Positions 40,788 through 49,074 of a DNA stretch of 64,000 nt are shown here, in pieces. The notes beneath the pieces were generated by a model that did no database searches, was not told where the DNA came from, and saw only the letters and a list, made by a program, of their open reading frames with translations. A program made the translations under genes and the position numbers. Within the stretch, counting starts at the first letter, position 1. The number at the start of each line of letters is the position of its first letter. The stretch lies in the NCBI GenBank assembly GCA_947174805.1, contig CAMWKH010000003.1, positions 94,361-158,360 of the forward strand, read 5' to 3'. Origin of the DNA: an uncultured Roseburia sp. (GTDB taxonomy: Bacteria > Bacillota > Clostridia > Lachnospirales > Lachnospiraceae).

Positions 40788-41459
40788 ATGTATCGGATTT
40801 TTATTGTGGAAGATGATGAGATAATTGCAAAGACCGTAAAAAGGCATTTGGAGAGCTGGGATTATGAGACGGCCCTTGCGCAGGATTTTTCCAACGTGTT
40901 TGGGGAGTTTTTAAACTTTGCTCCCCAGCTTGTGTTGATGGATATTAAGCTCCCCTTTTATAACGGATATCACTGGTGCCAGGAGATACGAAAGATTTCC
41001 AAAGTGCCGGTTATCTTTCTCTCCTCCGCCTCGGACAATTTAAATATTGTGATGGCGGTGAATATGGGAGGGGATGATTTTATTGCAAAGCCCTTTGATT
41101 TGGAGGTGCTCACGGCAAAAATACAGGCAATATTAAGGCGCAGTTACGATTTTTTAGGGCAGGGCACTGTGATAGAGCACCGGGGAGCAATCCTAAATCT
41201 GTCGGAGGCCACCCTGAGTTATCAGGATGACAAAATGGAGCTTACTAAAAATGAACTTCGGATTTTACAGGTTTTGATGGAGAATAAAGAGAAAGTGGTG
41301 ACCAGGGATGCGTTGATGACAAAACTCTGGGAGAGCGACAGTTATGTGGATGAAAATACTTTGTCTGTAAATGTGAACCGTCTAAGAAAGAAGCTTACCT
41401 CCATAGGGCTTCATGAATTTATTCTCACAAAGAAAGGAATCGGGTATCGCTTGGGATGA
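40788..41459 (+). CDS. OmpR-family response regulator (BceR-like)
   Basis: 223 aa. The receiver begins MYRIFIVEDDE, with the phosphoacceptor in LVLMDIKLPFYNGYHW and the lysine in DDFIAKPFDLEVL. The winged helix is ELTKNELRILQVLMENK and DENTLSVNVNRLRKKL. NGYHWCQEIRK is typical of BceR/VraR-like regulators of bacitracin-type resistance. I chose the ATG at 40788, 7 nt after AAGGG; ATG at 40782 is possible. It overlaps the kinase gene by 4 bp. Confidence 0.92.
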   Translation: MYRIFIVEDDEIIAKTVKRHLESWDYETALAQDFSNVFGEFLNFAPQLVLMDIKLPFYNGYHWCQEIRKISKVPVIFLSSASDNLNIVMAVNMGGDDFIAKPFDLEVLTAKIQAILRRSYDFLGQGTVIEHRGAILNLSEATLSYQDDKMELTKNELRILQVLMENKEKVVTRDALMTKLWESDSYVDENTLSVNVNRLRKKLTSIGLHEFILTKKGIGYRLG

Positions 41460-42457
41460 AATTTATTGTTTCTTATGTTAAAAGTACGCTCAAATGGTTT
41501 TGGGCTTTTCTTTTCTGTGAGGGCATTCTGTTTGTGCTGATGGTATCTAACAAGAATCCCTGGGAAGAAGTATGTTACGCAGTTTTGCTGGGAGGTTTTC
41601 TTCTGGCACTTGTATTTCTTACAGACGGAATCGGGAGGTGGAAGCGTTACCGGAAACTTTTGGAGATGGAATATTCCGTGGCTTTTTCCCTGGGGCCCAT
41701 GGACTCACCGGAGGATATGCTGGAGGAGGAATACCAGAAACTGCTCTCTATTTTGTTTGAGGAAAAGCTCCGTCAGGAAAATGGGGCATTGGAGATGCAA
41801 AGGGAGATGCGGGAGTATTATGCCATGTGGGTGCATCAGATTAAAACCCCGATTTCCGCATTAAAACTGCTTTTGCAGGAGAAGGGCCCTGTGGGTGAAA
41901 TGGAAGAGGAGTTAAGGGAATTGTTTTTTATTGAACAGTACGTGGAGATGGTTCTTTCCTATGCCAGGCTGGAATCGGAGTCCACGGATTTTGTCATGTC
42001 TTCTGTGGAGTTGGACGAAGTCCTCCGAAATAGTGTGCGCAAATACGCCAGGATGTTTGTCCACAAAAAAATCAGTTTAGAGTATGAGGGAACCAGTGAA
42101 GTGGTATTATCTGATAAAAAATGGCTGCAGTTTGTGACGGAGCAGATTTTATCCAATGCCATAAAATACACCTCAAAGGGAAAAATAAATATCTCTGTGA
42201 AAAAGGAGGGGACAAAGCATATATTTCTTGTAATTGCGGACACAGGCATCGGCATACGGGAAGAGGATTTGCCAAGAATCTGCGAGAAAGGCTACACCGG
42301 ATATAACGGCCATGCCCACAGGCGCTCCACAGGGATTGGGCTTTATCTTGTAAACCGTATACGAAAAAAACTGGGGCACAGCCTTAGTATCTATTCCCGG
42401 GAGGGGGAAGGGACAGAGGTTGTGATTGGGTTTGTATTAGCTGACACAGAGGAGTAA
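41456..42457 (+). CDS. BceS-like intramembrane-sensing histidine kinase
   Basis: 333 aa. Two N-terminal hydrophobic helices (about residues 12-32 and 39-57) are joined by a very short loop, as in BceS-type kinases that rely on a BceAB transporter for sensing. The phosphoacceptor motif is YAMWVHQIKTPISALKLLLQ. HATPase motifs: ILSNAIKYTSKG, DTGIGIREEDLP and STGIGLYLVNRI. No BceAB-like transporter lies next to it, so the partner may be elsewhere. Confidence 0.9.
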   Translation: MKFIVSYVKSTLKWFWAFLFCEGILFVLMVSNKNPWEEVCYAVLLGGFLLALVFLTDGIGRWKRYRKLLEMEYSVAFSLGPMDSPEDMLEEEYQKLLSILFEEKLRQENGALEMQREMREYYAMWVHQIKTPISALKLLLQEKGPVGEMEEELRELFFIEQYVEMVLSYARLESESTDFVMSSVELDEVLRNSVRKYARMFVHKKISLEYEGTSEVVLSDKKWLQFVTEQILSNAIKYTSKGKINISVKKEGTKHIFLVIADTGIGIREEDLPRICEKGYTGYNGHAHRRSTGIGLYLVNRIRKKLGHSLSIYSREGEGTEVVIGFVLADTEE

Positions 42458-42551
42458 GATTTAAAAAAAAATATTTTTTTCAGAGACCATTTTTCATTTT
42501 CCAACGTCTAATTAGTGTAAATACAAAAAGCTGGCCGGCAGAAAGGACATT

Positions 42552-43025
42552 ATGAAAAAAGAAGAGTTAGGACAACTGATTATTGCCTCTGAGGATACTT
42601 TGTACCATGTGGCAAAGACACTGCTTGACAGTGATGCGGACTGTTGGGATGCAATACAGGAAACCATTGTGAAAGCCTTCACAAAGTTACATACTCTGCG
42701 TCAGGATTCCTATGCAAAAACCTGGCTAATCAGGATATTGATGAATGAGTGTTACAGTTTCATGCGCAGGGAAAAACGCGTGGTGCCGCTGGAGGATTAC
42801 CAGTGCCAGGAAATTCCGGGGGAGAAAGAAGATTACTCAGACCTTTATGAGGCGGTAAAACGGCTGCCGGAGGATATTCGGATGTGTATCGTTTTGTATT
42901 ATCTGGAGGGGTACAGCGTAAAGGAAACGGCAGAGATACTGAAAATTACGGAAAGCGCTGTAAAAAACCGCCTTGCCAGGGCAAGACAGAGGATGCGCAG
43001 TGAACTGGAGCAGACGGTAATTTAA
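42552..43025 (+). CDS. ECF RNA polymerase sigma factor
   Basis: 157 aa. Region 2 includes DADCWDAIQETIVKAFTKLHTLRQ and TWLIRILMNECYSF; region 4 is LPEDIRMCIVLYYLEGYSVKETAEILKITESAVKNRLARARQRMR. It resembles SigV/SigW-like group members that respond to envelope stress. It is followed after 37 bp by a membrane-anchored protein gene, the likely anti-sigma. A CGTCTA stretch at 42505-42510 could be an ECF -10, but the -35 is unclear. Confidence 0.92.
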   Translation: MKKEELGQLIIASEDTLYHVAKTLLDSDADCWDAIQETIVKAFTKLHTLRQDSYAKTWLIRILMNECYSFMRREKRVVPLEDYQCQEIPGEKEDYSDLYEAVKRLPEDIRMCIVLYYLEGYSVKETAEILKITESAVKNRLARARQRMRSELEQTVI

Positions 43026-43062
43026 ATGTATATGGGATCAGATATGAAACGGAGGACAATGT

Positions 43063-44472
43063 ATGCAGTATGAAAATTTAAAATATGATTTTCCAAAGAT
43101 GCCGGAGGAGATGAGAGATATGATAGAGCGGGAAGTAGAAAAGCAGATAAAAGTGAAACAGCAGGGAAGGAAAAGAAGATTTGCCTTTGGAAAAATCGCT
43201 GCGGCTTCTGCAGCGGCAGTAATGCTTTGCGGGACCACGGTATTTGCAGGGGTGAGAATATATGAGATGCGGCAGGAAAAGATTGGGGAACACGGGGTCA
43301 GCGTGGATATTACGGCACAGGAAAATGCCAAAGAGGAGAATCCTGTAATTCCCAACGTGAAAATGGAAGTGGGATATCTGCCGGAGGGCATGGTGGAGAC
43401 AGAGCAGGGAAAATACAGTTTTTCCCATGCTTTAAATAAAGGCGGAATTACCATGGTGTTTTACCGCATGAATACCGGGGATGACAAATTTGAGGTGCAG
43501 CATGGGGATGTGCTTTCCAGCGAAGAATTTACGGCCAATGGGCATTCGGGGGTATACCTGGAATATCCCAATCTGTACCAGGATGATATTTCCTTTAACC
43601 AGCGGATTTATGTGGAATTTACAGACGTGCACTATGTGATGGAAATGTATGCCGCATCCGATGTGAGCAAGGAGGAGGCATTAAAAATTGCGGAGAATGT
43701 GAAGCTGGTTCCCACAGAGGATGCCAATGGAGATGGAGTTGTAACTGCCCAGGATTGGAGCAGTTATGAGGAGTCTATGGAAGAGCCAGAGGAAGGGGAA
43801 GGATGTAAGACAATTACCTCCGTGGCCAAAGAGGAAATGAAAAATACCCACTCTGTGGGGGAGAGTTTTCCCGCTAATGAGGAAGGACTGACCGTGAAGG
43901 TTTCCGATGTGAAAATTGCGGATGATTTCAGCCTTCTGGATGCATCTCTTTTGGATGAAGATTTTCGCAAGGAGACGGATGAAAACGGAAAGCTTCTCCC
44001 GGCTGTCATCTCCTATGTGAAGGCGGGGGATATGGATGCTTTAAGCCAGGAAGTGAAATCCAGGGAAGTGCCCCAAAAGCTGGTATACGCCACTGTGGAA
44101 TATACCAATACAGGGGAGGAGGAAATGAAAGACGTCCTGTTTTTGGGGGATATGGTGCCCATCTATGAAGCAGAGGGACAGATGCAGATTGTCACAGAGG
44201 AAATGCCGAAAGAGACAGACGAATGGGAGATGGCTGTGAACCGCGGCATGTCTGCGTTCCGGGAGATGGTTTACTATGACGTCCATGGAGGAGAGAGGCA
44301 CAACAACTATATTGAGAGCATCAAACCCGGTGAGACGGCAACTGTGCATATGGCCTGGGTTGTGACGGAGGAGGAACTGGGAAACATGTATTTAAGCTTT
44401 GATACCACCGGAGGGTGTGAATTTACGGAGACTTCCCTGAAACTTGGGTATGTGGATATTCGCCAGCAGTAA
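43063..44472 (+). CDS. Membrane-anchored anti-sigma-like protein with dockerin-like loop
   Basis: 469 aa. A cytoplasmic N-terminus of about 45 residues (EKQIKVKQQGRKRRF) is followed by one membrane helix (about 45-65) and a long extracytoplasmic part. The latter has a DUF4367/DUF4179-like domain (about 100-220), a segment DANGDGVVTAQDW matching a calcium-binding dockerin/EF loop (about 222-234), and a C-terminal beta-rich domain of DUF4352-like flavour (about 265-465). It is encoded right after the sigma factor, so I infer it controls its activity. Exact family assignment is uncertain. Confidence 0.75.
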   Translation: MQYENLKYDFPKMPEEMRDMIEREVEKQIKVKQQGRKRRFAFGKIAAASAAAVMLCGTTVFAGVRIYEMRQEKIGEHGVSVDITAQENAKEENPVIPNVKMEVGYLPEGMVETEQGKYSFSHALNKGGITMVFYRMNTGDDKFEVQHGDVLSSEEFTANGHSGVYLEYPNLYQDDISFNQRIYVEFTDVHYVMEMYAASDVSKEEALKIAENVKLVPTEDANGDGVVTAQDWSSYEESMEEPEEGEGCKTITSVAKEEMKNTHSVGESFPANEEGLTVKVSDVKIADDFSLLDASLLDEDFRKETDENGKLLPAVISYVKAGDMDALSQEVKSREVPQKLVYATVEYTNTGEEEMKDVLFLGDMVPIYEAEGQMQIVTEEMPKETDEWEMAVNRGMSAFREMVYYDVHGGERHNNYIESIKPGETATVHMAWVVTEEELGNMYLSFDTTGGCEFTETSLKLGYVDIRQQ

Positions 44473-44585
44473 AAACCGGGGTAAGATTTGGTTCCCAAAA
44501 AACAGCCTTTTCGTTCCACAAAATTAAGAAATAAAAATATCTGGCCGATATAAGAAGTAAATCGCAGGATATGAGGTGACAAATT

Positions 44586-45290
44586 TTGAATATAGCCGTA
44601 GTGGATGATGAAAAGGTGATAAGACAACATATCTGCAGCCTGATAAAAAAACAGAGCCCGGGATGCCGTCTTATGTCCTTCGCATCAGGGGAGGAATTGG
44701 TTCAATCCAATATTCGCTTTGACATTATTTTTCTCGATATCCGGATGGAAGGCCTAAACGGCATTGAGACGGCAAAAAATCTGAAGGAAAAACAAAAAGA
44801 CATACTTCTCATTTTCATTACGGGGATGAAGGAGTATGTCTTTGATGCCCTTGACCTGTATGCATTCCAATACCTTTTAAAGCCCTTGGATGAAAAGAAG
44901 TTCGGGGAAGTGCTTGAGAGGGCTTTGGCGGAAGCAGGGAAAAGGAAAGAAAGGAAAATACTCTTTGTGAAAGCCAAAAACCTCACCTTAGACCAGTCTG
45001 ATATTCTGTACATTGAGAGCCGGGGAAAAAAGGTGGGGATACACACTGTCAGGGCGGAGGAAGACATAGAGATTTACGCCGTTATGGAGGAATTAAGCGC
45101 ACAGCTGGGGGAGGAGTTTTACCGCTGCCACCGGGGATATATTGTGAACCTTGCCTATATTGCGGAGTACGGCAAGGACAGCATCACCCTTACCAACGGG
45201 GCCAGGGTGTATCTGGCCAAGAAAAAATACGGTGAATTTGTCAAAGCCTATATGTGGTATCTGCAAAGTGGAGGTGTTTTCTGTGTATGA
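44586..45290 (+). CDS. LytTR-family response regulator
   Basis: 234 aa. The receiver begins MNIAVVDDEK, the phosphoacceptor is in IIFLDIRMEGLNG and the lysine in FQYLLKPLDEKKF. The LytTR domain covers about residues 130-230 (FYRCHRGYIVNLAYIAEY). The start codon is TTG at 44586, supported by AGGTGA about 7 nt upstream; no ATG is available. Its stop overlaps the GTG start of the GHKL kinase gene. Confidence 0.9.
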   Translation: MNIAVVDDEKVIRQHICSLIKKQSPGCRLMSFASGEELVQSNIRFDIIFLDIRMEGLNGIETAKNLKEKQKDILLIFITGMKEYVFDALDLYAFQYLLKPLDEKKFGEVLERALAEAGKRKERKILFVKAKNLTLDQSDILYIESRGKKVGIHTVRAEEDIEIYAVMEELSAQLGEEFYRCHRGYIVNLAYIAEYGKDSITLTNGARVYLAKKKYGEFVKAYMWYLQSGGVFCV

Positions 45291-46749
45291 AAAGGCAGAG
45301 GTATTTTTTATGGCTGCAAATATCTTGTTTCAGGGATATTGTCTGCAATACTTCTATGGGAGTTTTCTTAAGAGCAGAATGAGAGATAAGAGACTGGCAG
45401 GTTTTTGCACTGCAGTTTTGTATGGATTGTTCAGGGGGGCCCTTGTATGGGGAGAATCCTCAAAGCCCTGGGAATACAGGGCGGCACTGGGGAAACTGGC
45501 GCTGTCCCTGTGTGTTCTTTTTATCCTTGCCCTTTGTTTTTACAGGGCTTTCCGACCGATTACACTTTTTCTTGCAGCGGCTTTTCAGGCGGCTTCGGAT
45601 ATCAGCCGCTATGGGGTGGTAATTCTTTTTGGCCAGCTGGGGGAAACTATACTTGGATTTTGGAACTGGTGTGCAGGGGAGGGGTTAATTACATCAGAAA
45701 AGGTCTTTGGCATAGCGGTGAATACTGGAATTATGGCAGAATGGTTCTTCCAGTATTTGACCATATGGCTTCTGTTATATCTTTCTTTAAATAAAATTGT
45801 CAGAGATTTTCGGGAAAAAAATTACAATATGACAAGGACAGAGATTTTGTTTATTCTCACCCCGGCGGCTGTGGGATTAATGATATGTATGTTATTGCGC
45901 ATTATTATTGTCACCGCAGAAAATAATAGAGCCAGGATGCTGTATGAAAGTTACCCTATCCTTATTTTGGTGATTCCCGCCATTTTGTTTTTGTCCCTGT
46001 TGTCCCTTCTGTACGGGGTGAAACTGTTTCAGGACATGATTTATTTAAACAGGGAGAAAAGCGGCAGGATTATTTTGGAAAAACAGGTGGAAAGCCTTCA
46101 GGAGCACATGGGGGAAATGGAGCGCATTTATTCCGGTATACGGGGGATGAAGCATGACATGAAAAATACCTTTTCCGTTATCCAGCGTCTCCTTGCCGGG
46201 GATGGGGAAGAGGATAAGGAGGAACTGAACGTGTATCTTTCCGGGTTAAACAGAAGCCTTGAAAAGCTGGAAATCCGGTTTCAGACAGGGAATACCGTGG
46301 TGGATGCCCTGCTAAACATGAAGTATCACGAGGCTGTCAGGGAGATACCTGACCTGAACATGGATGCGGATAACCTGTTGTTCTCCCGGGAATTTCAAAT
46401 TCAAAGTTACGATATCGGTGTTATTTTGGGAAACAGCCTGGACAATGCAATCCAGGCCTGCAGGAAACTGAAAGAAAAAGAGCCAAAAGCAGATGCTTTT
46501 ATCCGGTTGTATTCTATGGAGAAGGGGAATCTTCTGATTCTTAAAGTGGAAAACAGTTTTGACGGGAGGCTGATAAGAAAGCAGCAGGAAGAGTTTCCTT
46601 TGACAGAGAAAGAGGATAAGAAAACCCACGGGTTAGGGCTTTTTAATATAAAAAGCACGGCGGAGAAGTACCAGGGGACAATGGATTTTAAAGTGGAGGG
46701 CAGGGTGTTTATTCTGTCTGTGATGCTGAAAAATGTTGACTATTTTTAA
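45283..46749 (+). CDS. GHKL sensor histidine kinase
   Basis: 488 aa. The N-terminal half has about six hydrophobic segments, as in the AgrC-like group. The phosphoacceptor motif is GMKHDMKNTFSVIQRLL. HATPase motifs: ILGNSLDNAIQAC and THGLGLFNIKSTAEKY. I chose GTG at 45283 because GGAGGT lies 7 nt upstream and it overlaps the regulator stop by 8 bp; an ATG at 45151 lies deep inside the regulator gene. No AgrD- or AgrB-like gene lies next to it, so the signal is unknown. Confidence 0.9.
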   Translation: MYEKAEVFFMAANILFQGYCLQYFYGSFLKSRMRDKRLAGFCTAVLYGLFRGALVWGESSKPWEYRAALGKLALSLCVLFILALCFYRAFRPITLFLAAAFQAASDISRYGVVILFGQLGETILGFWNWCAGEGLITSEKVFGIAVNTGIMAEWFFQYLTIWLLLYLSLNKIVRDFREKNYNMTRTEILFILTPAAVGLMICMLLRIIIVTAENNRARMLYESYPILILVIPAILFLSLLSLLYGVKLFQDMIYLNREKSGRIILEKQVESLQEHMGEMERIYSGIRGMKHDMKNTFSVIQRLLAGDGEEDKEELNVYLSGLNRSLEKLEIRFQTGNTVVDALLNMKYHEAVREIPDLNMDADNLLFSREFQIQSYDIGVILGNSLDNAIQACRKLKEKEPKADAFIRLYSMEKGNLLILKVENSFDGRLIRKQQEEFPLTEKEDKKTHGLGLFNIKSTAEKYQGTMDFKVEGRVFILSVMLKNVDYF

Positions 46750-46764
46750 TGAAAGATTTAGAAT
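46736..46764 (+). promoter_or_regulatory. Promoter of the parA-like pair
   Basis: TTGACT (46736-46741), 17 bp, TAGAAT (46759-46764), 38 bp before the ATG. It starts inside the end of the kinase gene. Confidence 0.65.
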
Positions 46765-46801
46765 ATTTATATTACAGTAAGAATAGAAAAAGGGACAAAA
46801 G

Positions 46802-47689
46802 ATGGACGCTAAGATTATTTTTATTGGCAATTACAAAGGCGGGGTAGGTAAAACTACAAGTGTGTTGAATTTTGCACAGCACTTTTCTTTAAATGATAAA
46901 AAAGTTTTGGTATTAGATATTGATCCGCAAAGTTCTTTGAGTGAAATTTTAGTATCAAAAGGTAATCATGGCTCTCTGAGTAAATTGCCGGAAAAGGAAA
47001 CTCTTAATTACATTTTTGATTTGTACATTACAAAAATTGAAAAATACAATTCCTTAGAGCTTCGATTTGATTCTTCTATAATAAAACGCTTTAAAGATTG
47101 TTTTGATTTTGCACCGTCAAGTCTTTTTTATCGGGAAAATAAAGGGCTGGATCAATTGGCTCTTATGATGAAGGATGATATCCAGTATTTGTCCATTTTT
47201 AAAACATGGGTTGACATGGTCCGGGAAGAATATGATATAATTTTTATTGATTGTCCACCTTCGGATAATTTAATTACAAGGTCAGCATTCCTGATGTCAG
47301 ATTATTATGTGATTCCAACCATATTAGACGGATTAAGTACGAATGGAGTTCTGCATTATATTAATACAATAGAGAATACTTATAAGGAGTACTGTGAGGT
47401 GGGAGAAGATGCGCTGTTGGCAAAACATTTCTTTGGAGAGAAACCACAGTTGATAGGCATATTTTATAATTTACTTCGCGGACAGGTAAACTATGATAAA
47501 GCAGAATCAGATTTTGTTGCTGAAATAGATAAATATGAAAAAATTAATGAAGTAACTATTCCAATCCTAAAGAGTAAAATAAATAATTTTATTGATATAG
47601 CACGAAAGACCTGGGAAGGAGAGGTGTCTAATGAGAAAACAGATTTTGAAGAACTTTCACAAGAGATTATGAAGAAAATTCAGATATGA
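46802..47689 (+). CDS. ParA/MinD-family ATPase
   Basis: 295 aa. The deviant Walker A motif NYKGGVGKTTSVLNFA is near the N-terminus, with the signature lysine of ParA/MinD enzymes, then LVLDIDPQSSLSEIL and Walker B-like DIIFIDCPPSDNLITRSA. These ATPases position DNA or protein cargo. The codon use is markedly AT-rich (many AAA, ATT, TTT) against its GC-richer neighbours, which suggests horizontal origin. It forms a pair with the small gene downstream. Confidence 0.9.
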   Translation: MDAKIIFIGNYKGGVGKTTSVLNFAQHFSLNDKKVLVLDIDPQSSLSEILVSKGNHGSLSKLPEKETLNYIFDLYITKIEKYNSLELRFDSSIIKRFKDCFDFAPSSLFYRENKGLDQLALMMKDDIQYLSIFKTWVDMVREEYDIIFIDCPPSDNLITRSAFLMSDYYVIPTILDGLSTNGVLHYINTIENTYKEYCEVGEDALLAKHFFGEKPQLIGIFYNLLRGQVNYDKAESDFVAEIDKYEKINEVTIPILKSKINNFIDIARKTWEGEVSNEKTDFEELSQEIMKKIQI

Positions 47690-47709
47690 ATCGGCAGGGA
47701 GTTGGTGGC

Positions 47710-48147
47710 ATGTATTTGACAGTAGAGAATATTAAAAGTCTGGATGATATTATTTCAGGTTTAAATACAATTGAAGATGAAAAGGAGAAAGAGCAGTTTT
47801 TGTATCAGCACATAGAAGATACAGATTTCTTTTTAGAGACATTGAAAAAGTTAAATAAGAAAAAAATTCCGGCAAAAGCAAAAAAAATGGAAAAGCAAAA
47901 CTTGCAGGAGATTCAAACAGATGCATATCAGGAAGAAGAAATTTACGGTGTCTTATGTGAAAAAAGTAATGAAGAAATTATGAGAGAGTATTCTTTGTCG
48001 GATTTACAGAAGATGTATATATCTGTTTATAAAAGAAAACCTGCCTCAGGCGATACAAAAGGGAGAATTATAAGTACTTTACGTAACAGAATGTACACGG
48101 TAAAAAGAGCAGAGGCGTTTGGATTGGCAGGCAAAAAAAATGAATAG
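47710..48147 (+). CDS. Small partner of the ParA-like ATPase
   Basis: 145 aa, acidic and lysine-rich, no membrane segments. It is predicted to be helical throughout: IKSLDDIISGLNTIEDE, then a coiled stretch with EEEIYGVL. A C-terminal block follows (SLSDLQKMYISVYKRKPAS, then DTKGRIISTLRNRMYTVKR). This block resembles the SAP/Rho-N-like DNA-binding helices seen in plasmid partition and phage proteins. I chose the ATG at 47710 because AGGGAG lies 8 nt upstream; an ATG at 47686 overlaps the parA stop but has no SD. It probably links the ATPase to its DNA or protein cargo. Confidence 0.72.
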   Translation: MYLTVENIKSLDDIISGLNTIEDEKEKEQFLYQHIEDTDFFLETLKKLNKKKIPAKAKKMEKQNLQEIQTDAYQEEEIYGVLCEKSNEEIMREYSLSDLQKMYISVYKRKPASGDTKGRIISTLRNRMYTVKRAEAFGLAGKKNE

Positions 48148-48363
48148 GTTTGATATCAGAAAGCATTGGATAATGTGGTATTCAGTGCTTTTTTATGTGT
48201 ATATTGCATAGTGAAATTTCCATTTTAAGAAATTTGTAAGAAACTTGCCCCGGAAGTTGTAAAAAAATAATTGTATGCTTATACCAGCTCAAATACAGCG
48301 GTATCTGCTGTAAGGGCATAGTTTCATAATAATCCATATCGGATGGAAAGGCATGGGAAGAAC

Positions 48364-49074
48364 ATGGGAGAGTGTGTATTAGTGGTGGATGACGACAGGG
48401 ACATTGTGAAGGCAATCAGTATTCTGCTGGAGGGGGAAGGGTATGAGGTTTTAAAAGCATACGACGGGCTGCAGGCTTTGGACATTCTCTCCACCAGGGA
48501 AGTCCGGCTGGTGTTAATTGACGTCATGATGCCAAAGCTGGACGGGTTGTCCGCAGTGATGCGCATCCGGGAAACACAGAACATACCTATTATCGTCCTA
48601 AGTGCAAAAAGCGAGGACAGCGATAAGGTTTTGGGGCTTTCCATGGGGGCCGATGATTACGTGGCGAAACCCTATAATCCCCAGGAGCTTAAGGCCCGGG
48701 TAAAAAGCCATCTCAGAAGATACACAAGCCTTGGGGATATCCATACGAAAAACAGGTCTGATGAGATTAAAAACGGCCGTCTCTTGTACCGGGCGGATGA
48801 AAAGGTTCTCTATGCAGACGGCGAGGCGGTGAAACTTACCGCCACGGAGACGAAAATCGTGGAACTTTTCATGCGAAACCTGGGGCGCGTATTTCCAGCG
48901 GAGGAAATTTACCGCAGAGTATGGGAGGAGGAAGCATTTTCCTCTGAAAATACGGTGATGGTACACATCAGGCGCATCCGGGAGAAAATGGAACTGAACC
49001 CGAAGGAGCCAGAATATTTAAAGGTGGTGTGGGGCATTGGATACAAAATGGAAAAACAGGAAAAAAGTAATTAG
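48364..49074 (+). CDS. OmpR-family response regulator (VanR-like)
   Basis: 236 aa. The receiver begins CVLVVDDDRDIV, with the phosphoacceptor in LVLIDVMMPKLDGL and the lysine in DDYVAKPYNPQEL. The winged helix carries LTATETKIVELFMRNLG and ENTVMVHIRRIREKM. I chose the ATG at 48364 (MGECVLVV) because GGGAAG lies just upstream; an in-frame ATG at 48343 has no SD. It overlaps the kinase gene by about 38 bp. Confidence 0.92.
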   Translation: MGECVLVVDDDRDIVKAISILLEGEGYEVLKAYDGLQALDILSTREVRLVLIDVMMPKLDGLSAVMRIRETQNIPIIVLSAKSEDSDKVLGLSMGADDYVAKPYNPQELKARVKSHLRRYTSLGDIHTKNRSDEIKNGRLLYRADEKVLYADGEAVKLTATETKIVELFMRNLGRVFPAEEIYRRVWEEEAFSSENTVMVHIRRIREKMELNPKEPEYLKVVWGIGYKMEKQEKSN

